64,000 bases of DNA from Mesorhizobium sp. B2-7-2 (lineage in GTDB: Bacteria > Pseudomonadota > Alphaproteobacteria > Rhizobiales > Rhizobiaceae). The stretch spans positions 1-64,000 of the forward strand of contig NZ_VFTZ01000009.1 in NCBI RefSeq assembly GCF_006440775.1. The letters are read 5' to 3'. Position numbers and translations under genes: made by a program. Position 1 is the first letter of the stretch; each line of letters opens with the position of its first letter. Shown here in pieces: positions 25,468-33,197 of this stretch. The notes under the pieces were generated by a model, which worked only from the letters and a program-made list of their open reading frames with translations, was not told where the DNA came from and searched no databases.

Positions 25468-25750
25468 TGTGGAGCCTCGCAAGCCCTGCTTCGCTCAGCC
25501 CCTTGAGCAAGCCCTCGACATCGGCCCTGCAGCGTTCGGCATCGACATTGTAGCGCGCAAGCACGGCGCTGCGGATATCGAGCATCGATCGCGGCTCCTG
25601 GATCTGCTCCCAGATGAAGGCGCCGACGCCGTTCAGGCTGTAATAGACATTGGATTTGAGGTGGAGCAGCGCCAGTCCGGCGCCGAATTCACAAGCCACC
25701 GCCTCGTTCGTCGCGACGACGCGGTCATGGTCCGAAGGGTTCCAGTGCAT
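25451..25750 (-). CDS. Lasso-peptide leader-binding protein B1 (PqqD/RRE-like)
   Basis: A 99-residue protein starting at MHWNPSDHDRVV (ATG at 25750 behind GAGG). It shows the PqqD fold pattern: strands ALLHLKSNVYYSLNGVGAFIWEQI, then helices with MLDIRSAVLARYNVDAERCRADV and a final LSEAGLARL. Split B1 proteins bind the leader of the precursor and present it to B2. It follows the precursor gene after a stem-loop and begins the processing genes. A GTG-initiated longer frame from 25852 lacks matching residues and was not used. Confidence 0.88.
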   Translation of the reverse strand: MHWNPSDHDRVVATNEAVACEFGAGLALLHLKSNVYYSLNGVGAFIWEQIQEPRSMLDIRSAVLARYNVDAERCRADVEGLLKGLSEAGLARLHNEELV

Positions 25751-25876
25751 CCTAAAACCTCGTTGCTGGCCCGTCCGCCCTATGGCTTCCACCGGGATCG
25801 GTTGCCTGCGACCCTCGGCAGGAATCCGGGGGACAAAAGCCCCCCGGCTCACCTGTTGGAGAGCATCCGGAGCCCC

Positions 25877-25906
25877 AACTCAGACACCCGGATACCTGTC
25901 TGAGTT
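25877..25906 (-). terminator. Stem-loop directly after the lasso precursor gene
   Basis: Perfect 10-bp arms AACTCAGACA (25877-25886) and TGTCTGAGTT (25897-25906) with a 10-base loop begin immediately after the precursor stop codon. On the transcribed minus strand no T-run follows, so this is better read as an attenuator or mRNA-protecting hairpin than a full intrinsic terminator. That would keep precursor mRNA in excess over the processing genes, a common arrangement in lasso operons. Confidence 0.7.
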
Positions 25907-26059
25907 TTAAGAGAAAGTCAGCTCGCCGACCGGCGTGTGCGCGGGAAAGCTCGCGTCGAGCGCCGTCGTGCCCGCACCGCCCTGCGTGATAGTTTCAATC
26001 GAACCGTGAACCGTCAGGCTGGGGGTTTCATACTCATGCTTTTCAACATTCTGTTCCAT
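25907..26059 (-). CDS. Lasso peptide precursor (A peptide), 50 residues
   Basis: Minus-strand ATG at 26059 after GGAGAG, TAA at 25907-25909. The leader, 26 residues, starts MEQNVEKHEYETPSL and shows Tyr10, Pro13, Leu15 and Gly19 in the Y-x2-P-x-L-x3-G pattern, then SIETITQ with Thr25 at the penultimate position. The predicted core begins at Gly27. Ring segment GGAGTTALD places Asp35 at core position 9, giving a nine-residue macrolactam. The tail is ASFPAHTPVGELTFS, ending in Ser50, the expected target of the neighbouring kinase. The gene is divergent from the nucleotidyltransferase gene and first in the processing operon. A start of the core at Gly28 with an eight-residue ring is a weaker alternative. 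Confidence 0.9.
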   Translation of the reverse strand: MEQNVEKHEYETPSLTVHGSIETITQGGAGTTALDASFPAHTPVGELTFS

Positions 26060-26559
26060 TGTACTCTCCAATTAAGGACTGGAAGCGGCTGCAGAATGCC
26101 GCCAACATATCGCTATGCTGCAGCGCAATTGCTGCATGGCAACATCCATGAGTCAAGCTTGATTTACCAAGCATTAATCAATTCTTGGTTGCGCTCGCAT
26201 CCGTTGTTAATCAAGACGTAGGCAGCGTCATCCTAAACTTCACCCATCCAGGAATTCAACCGCAGGTCCATACCGTTCAGGTAACCGTTTGATTTATCTG
26301 CGATAATTTCTCAGGCGAAAAAGACATATCGCAATTGCGAAGAAATTGCCTCAAAAAATCGCCATTTTCCGGCCAGCCGGGATGCCCCCGGAATTGTCTT
26401 CAAAAGTGATTGAACGCGTAACGATTTTAAACGCTGGGGTTGCGGTCAGGAGGCGACCTCAGCCGCTTTTGACGTGATCGCGTCAATTTTTCCGATGCTT
26501 TTCTTCGCAGTTGCAGTATAACCCCTTTGGGCGGCATTTTGCGGAGAATGACATCGGGC
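26060..26559. other. Intergenic region between lasso precursor and nucleotidyltransferase genes
   Basis: About 500 bp with no accepted gene and an AT-rich middle. The left part holds the tandem TGC boxes that belong to the precursor promoter. TCGCAATTGCGA at 26329-26340 is a perfect 12-bp palindrome of unknown meaning. The sequence TTGATTTATCTGCGATAATTTC near 26289 is a possible promoter for the rightward gene, but spacing to consensus is poor. Confidence 0.5.
26116..26144. promoter_or_regulatory. Two tandem TGC-palindrome boxes upstream of the lasso precursor
   Basis: TGCTGC-AGC-GCAATT (26116-26130, right half degenerate) and TGCTGC-ATG-GCAACA (26130-26144) lie end to end, with centres 14 bp apart, 57-85 bp before the precursor ATG. 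They share the 6-3-6 layout of the boxes upstream of exoY and exoL, which suggests shared regulation of the lasso peptide and the polysaccharide. Confidence 0.55.
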
Positions 26560-27822
26560 ATGGCGGTGCAGGATGGCTCCTATGAAAGGCTGCGCGCCGC
26601 CGGCTGCGCCGACGAAGTCGCTTATGTGCAGGCCTGCCTGAGGCTGTTTTTCGCGCCACGAGCCAACATCACGGATGGCCGGGTCGATGTGCCCGCGCCG
26701 ACGGTGTCGGCCGCCCCGAACACCGCGGTCCCAATCTCGGCGGCCCCGATCACGGCGGCCCCAATTTCGGCAACCAATGTCGCCGACATCGCCAGGCTGA
26801 ACAAGGTCGCCGTCTTCCTGCTCAAGGCGCTCGCGCGGGCGCCCGCGGATGCCGTGCCTGCGGAATTGCCTGGCTGGCTCGACAGCTACCGCCGGCGAAC
26901 CATGTCGATGAACGTCGCCTGCATTGGCGATTCGATGGCCATCGCTCGTGTGCTGCGCGACAGGCAGGTCGATTTCGTCTTCCTCAAAGGGCCGCTCCAG
27001 CAGCATCTGCTCTATGGCGACCATTTCATGAAGCCATCCGGCGACGTCGACATTCTGGTTTCGCCGACCGGTTTCGCCAAGGCCCGCGATGCGTTGCGCA
27101 CGATGGGCTACGAGGTTGCCGGCAAGTCGCGCTCGGTCTGGTGGGTGCGCTTCCTCGGTGAGCAGCATATGGTGCGCGAGGACGGCGCGAGGGCCTCGAC
27201 GGTCGACCTCCACCACCGGCTGCAGCAGCCGGGTTCGCCCAGCCCGCGCGACACCGACGGCTTCCTGCGCCGCAAGCGCGAAGTCGAGGTGGCCGGCGCC
27301 GCCATGCCGATCATCTCGGCGGCCGACACCTTGCTTTTGTCCTCGATCAGCGTCGCCAAGGCCTTTTTCAACCGCGAGCCCTGCGCTGGCTATATCTGCG
27401 ACGTCAGGGCCAGCGCCAGCCGCCTGAGCGAAGCCGAGCAGCGGAGGGTGCTCGACCACGCCGCCGAACAGGGCCTGGCGGATACGCTGCTCTTGGGATT
27501 GCGCGCCGCCGACGTGCTGCTCGGCGGCGACGGCACGCTGCTTTCGGATCGCGCCACCCGCATGCTGGCCCGCATCGACAACGCCGACCTCTTCCACATG
27601 GTAATGGCGCCGTGGCTCGCGTCCCTGCGCTGGCCGCAGCGCCGCCATGTGCTGTGGGAACTCTGCGGCCGCGAGCCGGTCCGCTACCTAGCCGAAGCCG
27701 GCTGGGCGGCCTCCGCCGACCTCAGCCGGCGCATCTTCGAGCGCCCGGCCACGGCCGAGCCGGCGCGGAGCGAAGTGATCAAAATCGTGGGCGGGGCGGC
27801 AAATCATGCAAGCGAAAGGTGA
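26560..27822 (+). CDS. Nucleotidyltransferase-family protein (NTP_transf_5 type) beside the lasso cluster
   Basis: About 420 residues from the ATG at 26560, with GGAGA 12 bases upstream; an ATG at 26548 is also possible. Residues 143-151 (KGPLQQHLL) and 159-168 (PSGDVDILVS, with Asp162 and Asp164) form the nucleotidyltransferase-type metal site. A later STVDLHHRL segment supplies further His and Asp. Residues about 46-72 are an Ala/Pro-rich, imperfectly repeated linker unusual for the family. Proteins of this group often accompany lasso clusters with HPr-kinase-like genes; their role is unproven. Its stop lies just before exoU, so it may instead be transcribed with the EPS genes. Confidence 0.75.
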   Translation: MAVQDGSYERLRAAGCADEVAYVQACLRLFFAPRANITDGRVDVPAPTVSAAPNTAVPISAAPITAAPISATNVADIARLNKVAVFLLKALARAPADAVPAELPGWLDSYRRRTMSMNVACIGDSMAIARVLRDRQVDFVFLKGPLQQHLLYGDHFMKPSGDVDILVSPTGFAKARDALRTMGYEVAGKSRSVWWVRFLGEQHMVREDGARASTVDLHHRLQQPGSPSPRDTDGFLRRKREVEVAGAAMPIISAADTLLLSSISVAKAFFNREPCAGYICDVRASASRLSEAEQRRVLDHAAEQGLADTLLLGLRAADVLLGGDGTLLSDRATRMLARIDNADLFHMVMAPWLASLRWPQRRHVLWELCGREPVRYLAEAGWAASADLSRRIFERPATAEPARSEVIKIVGGAANHASER

Positions 27823-27826
27823 GCCC

Positions 27827-28855
27827 ATGCCCGTGACGACGCCCATAACGACCTCCGGGGTCTGCGTCATCATCGCCGCGCGCAATGCTGCGCGCACCAT
27901 TCGCGGCGCCATCGCCTCGGCGCTGCGCGAGGCCGAAGTCGCCGAAGTCGTCGTGATCGACGACGCCTCCACCGACGACACCAAGGATGTGGCTTTGGCC
28001 GCCGACGACGGCAGCGGCCGGCTTGCCGTCATCCGTTTCGACGTCAATCGCGGTCCTTCCGCCGCGCGCAACGCCGCTATCCAGGCCTCCAAATCGCCCT
28101 TCATCAGCATTCTCGACGCCGATGATTTCTTCCTCGAAGGCCGCTTCCGCCGGCTTTTCGCCAGCACCGACTGGGATTTCGCCGCCGACAACATCATGCT
28201 GATCCGCGACGATGCCGCGACCGACCTCGCCAAGGTCGCCGCCCCGCCTTTCGCGGCCGAGCCGGAATTTCTCGATTTCGAGCGCTTCATCGACGGCAAC
28301 ATCTCGCGCCGCCGTGTGCGGCGCGGCGAGCTCGGTTTCCTCAAGCCGGTGATCAGCCGGGCTTTCCTCGAGCGGCATGGGTTGAGCTACGACGAGAACC
28401 TCAGGCTTGGCGAGGACTACGAGCTCTACGCGCGCGCTGTCGCTTACGGGGCTCGGTTCAAGATCATCAAGTCTTGCGGCTATGGGGCGATCGTGCGCGC
28501 CGATTCGCTGAGCGGCCGCCACAGGACGCAGGATTTGAAGCGTCTTGCCGATGCCGATCTGGCGCTGCTCCAGATAGACAGCCTTCCGGAGCGCTCAAAG
28601 GCCGCGTTGCGGCGCCATGAGCGCCATGTCCGCGACAAATACCGGCTGCGCAACTTTCTTGACGTGAAAGCCGAGCGTGGGCTGGCGTCGGCCGCGGCCT
28701 ACGCTTTCGCAAGCCAGTCGAATCTGATCCCGATCGTGCGCGGCGTCGCCACCGACAAGCTCGACGCGCTGTTCCGCCGCACCGGGATTGTTGCGCCGCA
28801 GCAGATGCCGCCGACGCGCTTCCTGATGGCGGCAACCAGCGCCGCAAGCGGGTGA
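27827..28855 (+). CDS. exoU: Family 2 glycosyltransferase, ExoU-like
   Basis: A 342-residue GT-A enzyme from the ATG at 27827, chosen for GAAAGG eight bases upstream; an ATG at 27806 overlaps the previous gene. The nucleotide-sugar domain shows VCVIIAARNAARTI, VVVIDDASTDDT, a NRGPSAARNAAI turn and the DXD-type SILDADDFFLEGRF. The acceptor part has FLKPVISRAFLERHGL and LRLGEDYELYARAVA with the ED catalytic pair. No membrane helix is present. The arrangement and sequence fit ExoU, which adds a late glucose to the succinoglycan repeat. It is also similar to the gene at 41735-42721. Confidence 0.78.
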   Translation: MPVTTPITTSGVCVIIAARNAARTIRGAIASALREAEVAEVVVIDDASTDDTKDVALAADDGSGRLAVIRFDVNRGPSAARNAAIQASKSPFISILDADDFFLEGRFRRLFASTDWDFAADNIMLIRDDAATDLAKVAAPPFAAEPEFLDFERFIDGNISRRRVRRGELGFLKPVISRAFLERHGLSYDENLRLGEDYELYARAVAYGARFKIIKSCGYGAIVRADSLSGRHRTQDLKRLADADLALLQIDSLPERSKAALRRHERHVRDKYRLRNFLDVKAERGLASAAAYAFASQSNLIPIVRGVATDKLDALFRRTGIVAPQQMPPTRFLMAATSAASG

Positions 28856-28943
28856 TCCGCATTGTCCCGGAAGCCGCCGTCCCTCAAAAAATCGCATTCC
28901 GGAAACTATGATGTTGCCTAGTCGCTACTGGAATGGCACTCTA

Positions 28944-28958
28944 TGTTGCAATGCAGCA
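28944..28958. promoter_or_regulatory. TGC-palindrome box upstream of a hypothetical gene
   Basis: TGTTGC-AAT-GCAGCA, a complete 6-3-6 box, ends 19 bp before the ATG at 28978. This is closer to the start than at other loci, where a bound protein would probably block transcription or initiation. Confidence 0.55.
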
Positions 28959-28977
28959 ATTTCGAAAGGCCGATAGC

Positions 28978-29355
28978 ATGGCTTCGATTTTTAGCTTCAG
29001 ATCCCGGGATCCGGCTCGCGACCGGCAGACCGATCTTCAGCGTTTCGACCGGCTGGCGAAGCTGTTCGACCAGATCGCGGCCGAGATCGAGGCGGAGAAA
29101 ACCGGACTGGAGAATCGTTATAAGTCGACGGCCGCCAACGCCGCCTTTCTGGTCGAGGCGATGGAGAATGGTTCGGCGTCGGCCAGCAAGGGATCGGATG
29201 TCGCCGCGATGACCAAGTCGATCCTGAACTGCGAGCGGCGCATTGCGGAGCTCGCTCGCCAGAAAAGCCTGGTGAAGGAACTGCGCCATTCGCTCGACGC
29301 GATCGTCGAGGATGGTGCCGACCGGTCTGCTGCGCAGGCGACGGCAAGAGGCTGA
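28978..29355 (+). CDS. Hypothetical protein with helical, charged sequence
   Basis: A 125-residue protein starting at MASIFSFRSRDPAR, with GAAAGG eight bases upstream; an earlier ATG at 28933 would make the regulatory box coding. Residues about 18-105 are rich in Glu, Lys, Leu and Ala with heptad-like spacing (LFDQIAAEIEAEKTGLE, then CERRIAELARQKSLVKEL), suggesting a coiled coil. There is no signal peptide or enzymatic motif, and I do not recognise the family. It lies alone between exoU and exoK with its own TGC box. Confidence 0.65.
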   Translation: MASIFSFRSRDPARDRQTDLQRFDRLAKLFDQIAAEIEAEKTGLENRYKSTAANAAFLVEAMENGSASASKGSDVAAMTKSILNCERRIAELARQKSLVKELRHSLDAIVEDGADRSAAQATARG

Positions 29356-29493
29356 CGGCGCGCCGGGCGCCGTCATCGGTGCGAGACGTTACAGGACACT
29401 AGAGGAGTTCACAGGGCGGAAGATCGGAAGCGGCTCGCTCATGCGAACCGAGGATGACTTTGGGTTGGGCGGACAACACAAGGTGAGTTTGTT

Positions 29494-30378
29494 ATGAACG
29501 CAGATCCGGACAACACCTCCACCGAGGCGGCTTGCGCGATATCGCAGGCGCCAGGGAGCGGATTAACCAGCCTGAGGCTCGGCGTGGTCGGCGCCCTGTT
29601 TGGGGTCGTTGCGGCCCTTGCGGCGAGCCCGCATCCCGCGCATGCGCAAGCGGCGCAGCAAGAGCTGCAAAGCGCGCCGTCCTTCGTCGACAATTTCTCG
29701 AATTTCAGCCAGTCCCGCTGGTTCGTCTCGGACGGCTGGACCAATGGCGCCCATCAGAACTGCACGTGGTCGAAGGATCTCGTGCGGCTTTCCGACGGCG
29801 TGCTTTCGTTGGGCTTCGAAAAGCGCAAGCTGAAGGACCGCGAGTTCGCCTGCGCCGAGATCCAGACCAAGCAGCGCTACGGCTACGGCGTCTATGAGGC
29901 ACGGATGAAGACCGGCACCGGCTCCGGCCTCAACGCCGCCTTCTTCTCCTATATCGGCCCGCAGGACAAACAGCCTTGGGACGAGATCGACTTCGAGGTC
30001 CTCACCAAGGATCCGTCGAAGGTGCAGGTCAACAGCTACATCCAGGGCAAGCCGAAGAACGGCAAGCTCGTCGACGTCGAAGGCGGCGCCGACAAGGGCT
30101 TCAACGATTATGGCTTCGTCTGGGAGAAGGACCGGCTGCGCTGGTACGTCAACGGCAAGCTCGTCCATGAGGTGACCAACCCCGACGAGTTGCCGAAGCA
30201 TTCACAGAAAATCTTCTTCAGCCTCTGGGGCAGCGACAAGCTGACCAACTGGATGGGCGCCTTTGTCGATCCCGGCAGCAAGGTGACCATGGAGGTCAAG
30301 CGCGTCGCTTTCACCGCTTTGGGCCAGTCATGCCAATTTCCGGAATCGTTGGCATGCAGCATAAGCAATTCCAACTAG
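29494..30378 (+). CDS. exoK: Glycoside hydrolase family 16 endo-glycanase, ExoK-like
   Basis: A 294-residue secreted enzyme. A long polar N-terminus leads into a hydrophobic segment (LGVVGALFGVVAALAA) and an HPAHAQA cleavage region. The catalytic centre WDEIDFE gives nucleophile Glu164, Asp166 and acid/base Glu168, the GH16 signature. Aromatic and glycine-rich strands around it (SRWFVSDGW, YGYGVYEARMKTGTGSG) fit the jelly roll. ExoK cleaves nascent succinoglycan to adjust chain length. The start follows AAGGTGAGTTTGTT. In Sinorhizobium it precedes exoL, whereas here eight kilobases of other genes intervene. Confidence 0.88.
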   Translation: MNADPDNTSTEAACAISQAPGSGLTSLRLGVVGALFGVVAALAASPHPAHAQAAQQELQSAPSFVDNFSNFSQSRWFVSDGWTNGAHQNCTWSKDLVRLSDGVLSLGFEKRKLKDREFACAEIQTKQRYGYGVYEARMKTGTGSGLNAAFFSYIGPQDKQPWDEIDFEVLTKDPSKVQVNSYIQGKPKNGKLVDVEGGADKGFNDYGFVWEKDRLRWYVNGKLVHEVTNPDELPKHSQKIFFSLWGSDKLTNWMGAFVDPGSKVTMEVKRVAFTALGQSCQFPESLACSISNSN

Positions 30379-30422
30379 GCATGATCGCCAAAGTGGAACC
30401 GATTTTGGGATAGGATCATGCC
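30378..30422. repeat. Palindromic intergenic repeat
   Basis: Arms GGCATGATC (30378-30386) and GATCATGCC (30414-30422) enclose GCCAAAGTGGAACCGATTTTGG. The layout resembles the element at 46241-46293, where arms also contain GCATGAT and the centre contains an AAAGTG block, so both probably belong to one dispersed family. It begins at the exoK stop codon. Confidence 0.6.
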
Positions 30423-30461
30423 GAACCAACTGGGCCGTTGGGCCTGAGGGACATCTGAACC

Positions 30462-30487
30462 GGCCGGACCGCTTTTGCGGCCCGGCC
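30462..30487 (+). terminator. GC-rich hairpin between exoK and ugd
   Basis: GGCCGGACCGC (30462-30472) pairs with GCGGCCCGGCC (30477-30487) around a TTTT loop, with one A-C mismatch. Only three T bases follow, so termination would be weak. It may end exoK transcription while allowing read-through into ugd, whose ribosome site AGGAA lies a few bases on. Confidence 0.5.
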
Positions 30488-30507
30488 TTTGACAGGAATA
30501 GAACCAA

Positions 30508-31839
30508 ATGAATTTGACGGTGTTTGGGATTGGCTATGTCGGTCTCGTGCAGGCCGCTGTGCTGGCCGAGGTCGGCCATGAGGTGGTGTGCGTCGATATC
30601 GACGAGAAGAAGGTGGAGCGGCTCAACCAGGGCTTGGTCCCGATTTTCGAACCGGGCCTGGAGGCCCTCGTCAGGGAAAACCACGCGGCCGGCCGCATCC
30701 GCTTCACCACCGACGCGGCAGCGGCGGTCAGGCATGGCCAGATCCAGATGATCGCGGTCGGCACGCCGCCCGGCGAGGATGGCTCGGCCGATCTGAAATA
30801 CGTGCTGGCCGTCGCCGAGACCATCGGCCGCGAGATGGACAGCGCCAAGATCGTCGTCGGCAAGTCGACCGTGCCGGTCGGCACTTGCGAGAAGGTGAAG
30901 GCCAGGATCGCCGAAACGCTGAAGAAGCGCGGCCGCGAGGATCTCGCCTTCGACGTCGCCTCGAACCCCGAATTCCTCAAGGAAGGCTCGGCGGTCGCCG
31001 ATTGCATGAAGCCGGACCGCATCATCGTCGGCACCTCCAGCGAGGACACCGAGATGGTGATGCGCGAGCTCTACGCGCCGTTCAACCGCAACCACGAGAA
31101 GATGATCGTGATGGACGTGCGCAGCGCCGAATTCACCAAATACGCCGCCAACTGCATGCTGGCGACCAAGATCAGCTTCATGAACGAGATGGCCAATCTG
31201 GCCGAGCAGCTGGGCGCCGACATCGAGGAGGTGCGCAAGGGCATCGGCTCGGATCCGCGCATCGGCTACCACTTCATCTATCCCGGCCTCGGTTATGGCG
31301 GCTCGTGCTTCCCGAAGGATGTGCGCGCGCTGATCAAGACCGCCGAGGGCGTCAAGTTCGACGCCAAATTGCTGCGCGCCGTCGAGGAGCGCAACAATGC
31401 GCAGAAGTCGGTCCTGTTCGACAAGGTCAACCACTATTTCAAGGGCGCGCTCAGGGACAAGACCTTCGCCGTCTGGGGGCTCGCCTTCAAGCCCAACACC
31501 GACGACATGCGCGAGGCGCCGGCGCGCACGCTGATGGAAGCGTTGTGGGCGGCCGGCGCCAAGGTGCAGGCCTACGATCCCGAGGCGATGCAGGAGTGCC
31601 AGGCGATCTACGGCCTGCGCGAGGATCTGCTTTTGTGCGGCACCAAGGAGGCGGCGCTGCGCGGCGCCGACGCGCTTTTGATCTGCACCGAATGGAAGAG
31701 CTTCCGCGCGCCGTCCTTCGACGCGCTCAAGGACGCGCTGACCACGCCGGTCATCTTCGACGGCCGCAATCTCTACGATCCCAAGGTGATCGCGCGCTAC
31801 GGCATCGAATACTTCTCGATCGGCAGGATGGCGGCATGA
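30508..31839 (+). CDS. ugd: UDP-glucose 6-dehydrogenase
   Basis: A 443-residue nucleotide-sugar dehydrogenase. The NAD-binding loop [11 protein letters not shown] is at residues 6-16, followed by [17 protein letters not shown]. The substrate part has [20 protein letters not shown] and the catalytic Cys near residue 267 in [13 protein letters not shown], then [16 protein letters not shown] in the C-terminal domain. It makes UDP-glucuronate from UDP-glucose, which the ExoN product at 42750 supplies. Succinoglycan lacks uronic acid, so this gene inside the locus suggests an exopolysaccharide containing glucuronate (inference). Confidence 0.92.
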   Translation: MNLTVFGIGYVGLVQAAVLAEVGHEVVCVDIDEKKVERLNQGLVPIFEPGLEALVRENHAAGRIRFTTDAAAAVRHGQIQMIAVGTPPGEDGSADLKYVLAVAETIGREMDSAKIVVGKSTVPVGTCEKVKARIAETLKKRGREDLAFDVASNPEFLKEGSAVADCMKPDRIIVGTSSEDTEMVMRELYAPFNRNHEKMIVMDVRSAEFTKYAANCMLATKISFMNEMANLAEQLGADIEEVRKGIGSDPRIGYHFIYPGLGYGGSCFPKDVRALIKTAEGVKFDAKLLRAVEERNNAQKSVLFDKVNHYFKGALRDKTFAVWGLAFKPNTDDMREAPARTLMEALWAAGAKVQAYDPEAMQECQAIYGLREDLLLCGTKEAALRGADALLICTEWKSFRAPSFDALKDALTTPVIFDGRNLYDPKVIARYGIEYFSIGRMAA

Positions 31840-31927
31840 CTGCTGATTGCCTCAAGGACAATGGCCGTCGCCATGGCTGTGGATTCATGCCGGCGAACGG
31901 GGCATCGGCAACAGTATGAGGTCATCA

Positions 31928-33148
31928 ATGGCTGCGCAGCGCAAACCGACGGTCACCGTCATCGTCCCCACCTTCAACCGGCAAAAATTCCTGCCCGAAT
32001 CCGTCGGCAGCCTGCTGCGGCAGACCGTGGTGCCGGATCAGATCCTGATCGTGGACGACGGCTCGACGGACGACACCGGCGCGGTGGCGGCCTCTTTCCC
32101 GGCGCCGGTGGAATACTACCGCAAGGAGAATGGCGGGAAATCGACGGCGCTGAATTTTGCCCTGAAGCGCTGCACAGGAGATTTCGTCTGGATATTCGAT
32201 GACGACGACGTCGCGCACCCGACGGCGCTTGAGCGGTTTCTCGCCGCCTTCGAGCGCGAGCCGGCCGCCGATTTCGCATTCGGCGAATATGCGCGTTTCC
32301 AGCGTTCGGCCCAGATTGAGGAGCAGGACTACGAGATCGTCGCCTTCGGCCATGTCAGCCAGGACAATTTCTTCCCGTCGCATCTCGAATATTGCCACGT
32401 CCACCAGCCGGGTCTCCTGGTGCGCCGCCGATGCTACGACGAGGTGGGTGGCTTCAACGAGACCCTGGTCCGGTCGCAGGACTACGAGATGATGTTGAGG
32501 CTTGCGCGCCGGTTCAAGGGCGTCAGGGTCGACGGCTTGATGTTCTTCCAGCGCCAGCACGACATGGTCCGCGGCAGCACCAAGGTGGTCATTTCCTACA
32601 CCGACCGGATCAAGGCCTGGGGCGCGTACGACCGGGCGATCATGGAAGAGGTCTATAAGTCGGTCGATCTGCATGAGTATCTGGATCGCTCGGAGCAGGC
32701 CCTGTCGAGGACGGCCGATCTCGAGATGCAGGCGCTGCTGCAGCGATCGAGCATCATGGCCAGGAAGGGTTTGTGGCATCACGCGGCCGAGGACATCCGC
32801 CGCTACGCCCTGCTTGCCGAACGAGCCGGAAAGACGTCGCTCAGCGACAAGGAACGCGCCATCGTGCGGCGTACGTTCGAAGCCTACGATACAGGTTTGG
32901 CATCCGCCCCGGCCGACGAATTCGTCTCGGCGGTGAAGGCATGGAGGTCGGGACCGCTGAAGGCCGACATCGTCAGGGAATACATGCATTCCTTCCCACA
33001 TTATCTGGCGCGGGACCTGAAGGCGGGAAAGGTGATCCCGGCTTCGAAATTGTTGCGGGAGTATTCGGCGCTGTCGCTTTCCGCTTCGCTCGGCCGGCTG
33101 TGTCGGGCGATGACGTCGAAGCTTCCCTTGGCGCGCGGCGCAAGCTGA
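31928..33148 (+). CDS. Family 2 glycosyltransferase with long C-terminal extension
   Basis: About 406 residues from the ATG at 31928, preceded by GAGG; an ATG at 31916 is possible. The GT-A domain shows VTVIVPTFNRQKFL, ILIVDDGSTDDT, NGGKSTALNFALKR and the metal site WIFDDDDVAHP. An ETLVRSQDYEMMLRLARR segment carries the catalytic Asp. The last 150 residues are helical and not part of the core fold. It lies 88 bp after ugd, so a glucuronosyl transferase role is possible but unproven. It has no counterpart in the standard exo order. Confidence 0.82.
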   Translation: MAAQRKPTVTVIVPTFNRQKFLPESVGSLLRQTVVPDQILIVDDGSTDDTGAVAASFPAPVEYYRKENGGKSTALNFALKRCTGDFVWIFDDDDVAHPTALERFLAAFEREPAADFAFGEYARFQRSAQIEEQDYEIVAFGHVSQDNFFPSHLEYCHVHQPGLLVRRRCYDEVGGFNETLVRSQDYEMMLRLARRFKGVRVDGLMFFQRQHDMVRGSTKVVISYTDRIKAWGAYDRAIMEEVYKSVDLHEYLDRSEQALSRTADLEMQALLQRSSIMARKGLWHHAAEDIRRYALLAERAGKTSLSDKERAIVRRTFEAYDTGLASAPADEFVSAVKAWRSGPLKADIVREYMHSFPHYLARDLKAGKVIPASKLLREYSALSLSASLGRLCRAMTSKLPLARGAS

Positions 33149-33197
33149 TGAGCCGTGGCTTGCGGATACTCGCCCGGGCCGGATTAGGAGCAGAACG

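Noticed and set aside
25910..26059. Alternative lasso core starting at Gly28 with an eight-residue ring to Asp35
   Set aside because: Thr25 would then be third from the cleavage site instead of penultimate, contrary to the usual rule; kept only as a minor alternative.
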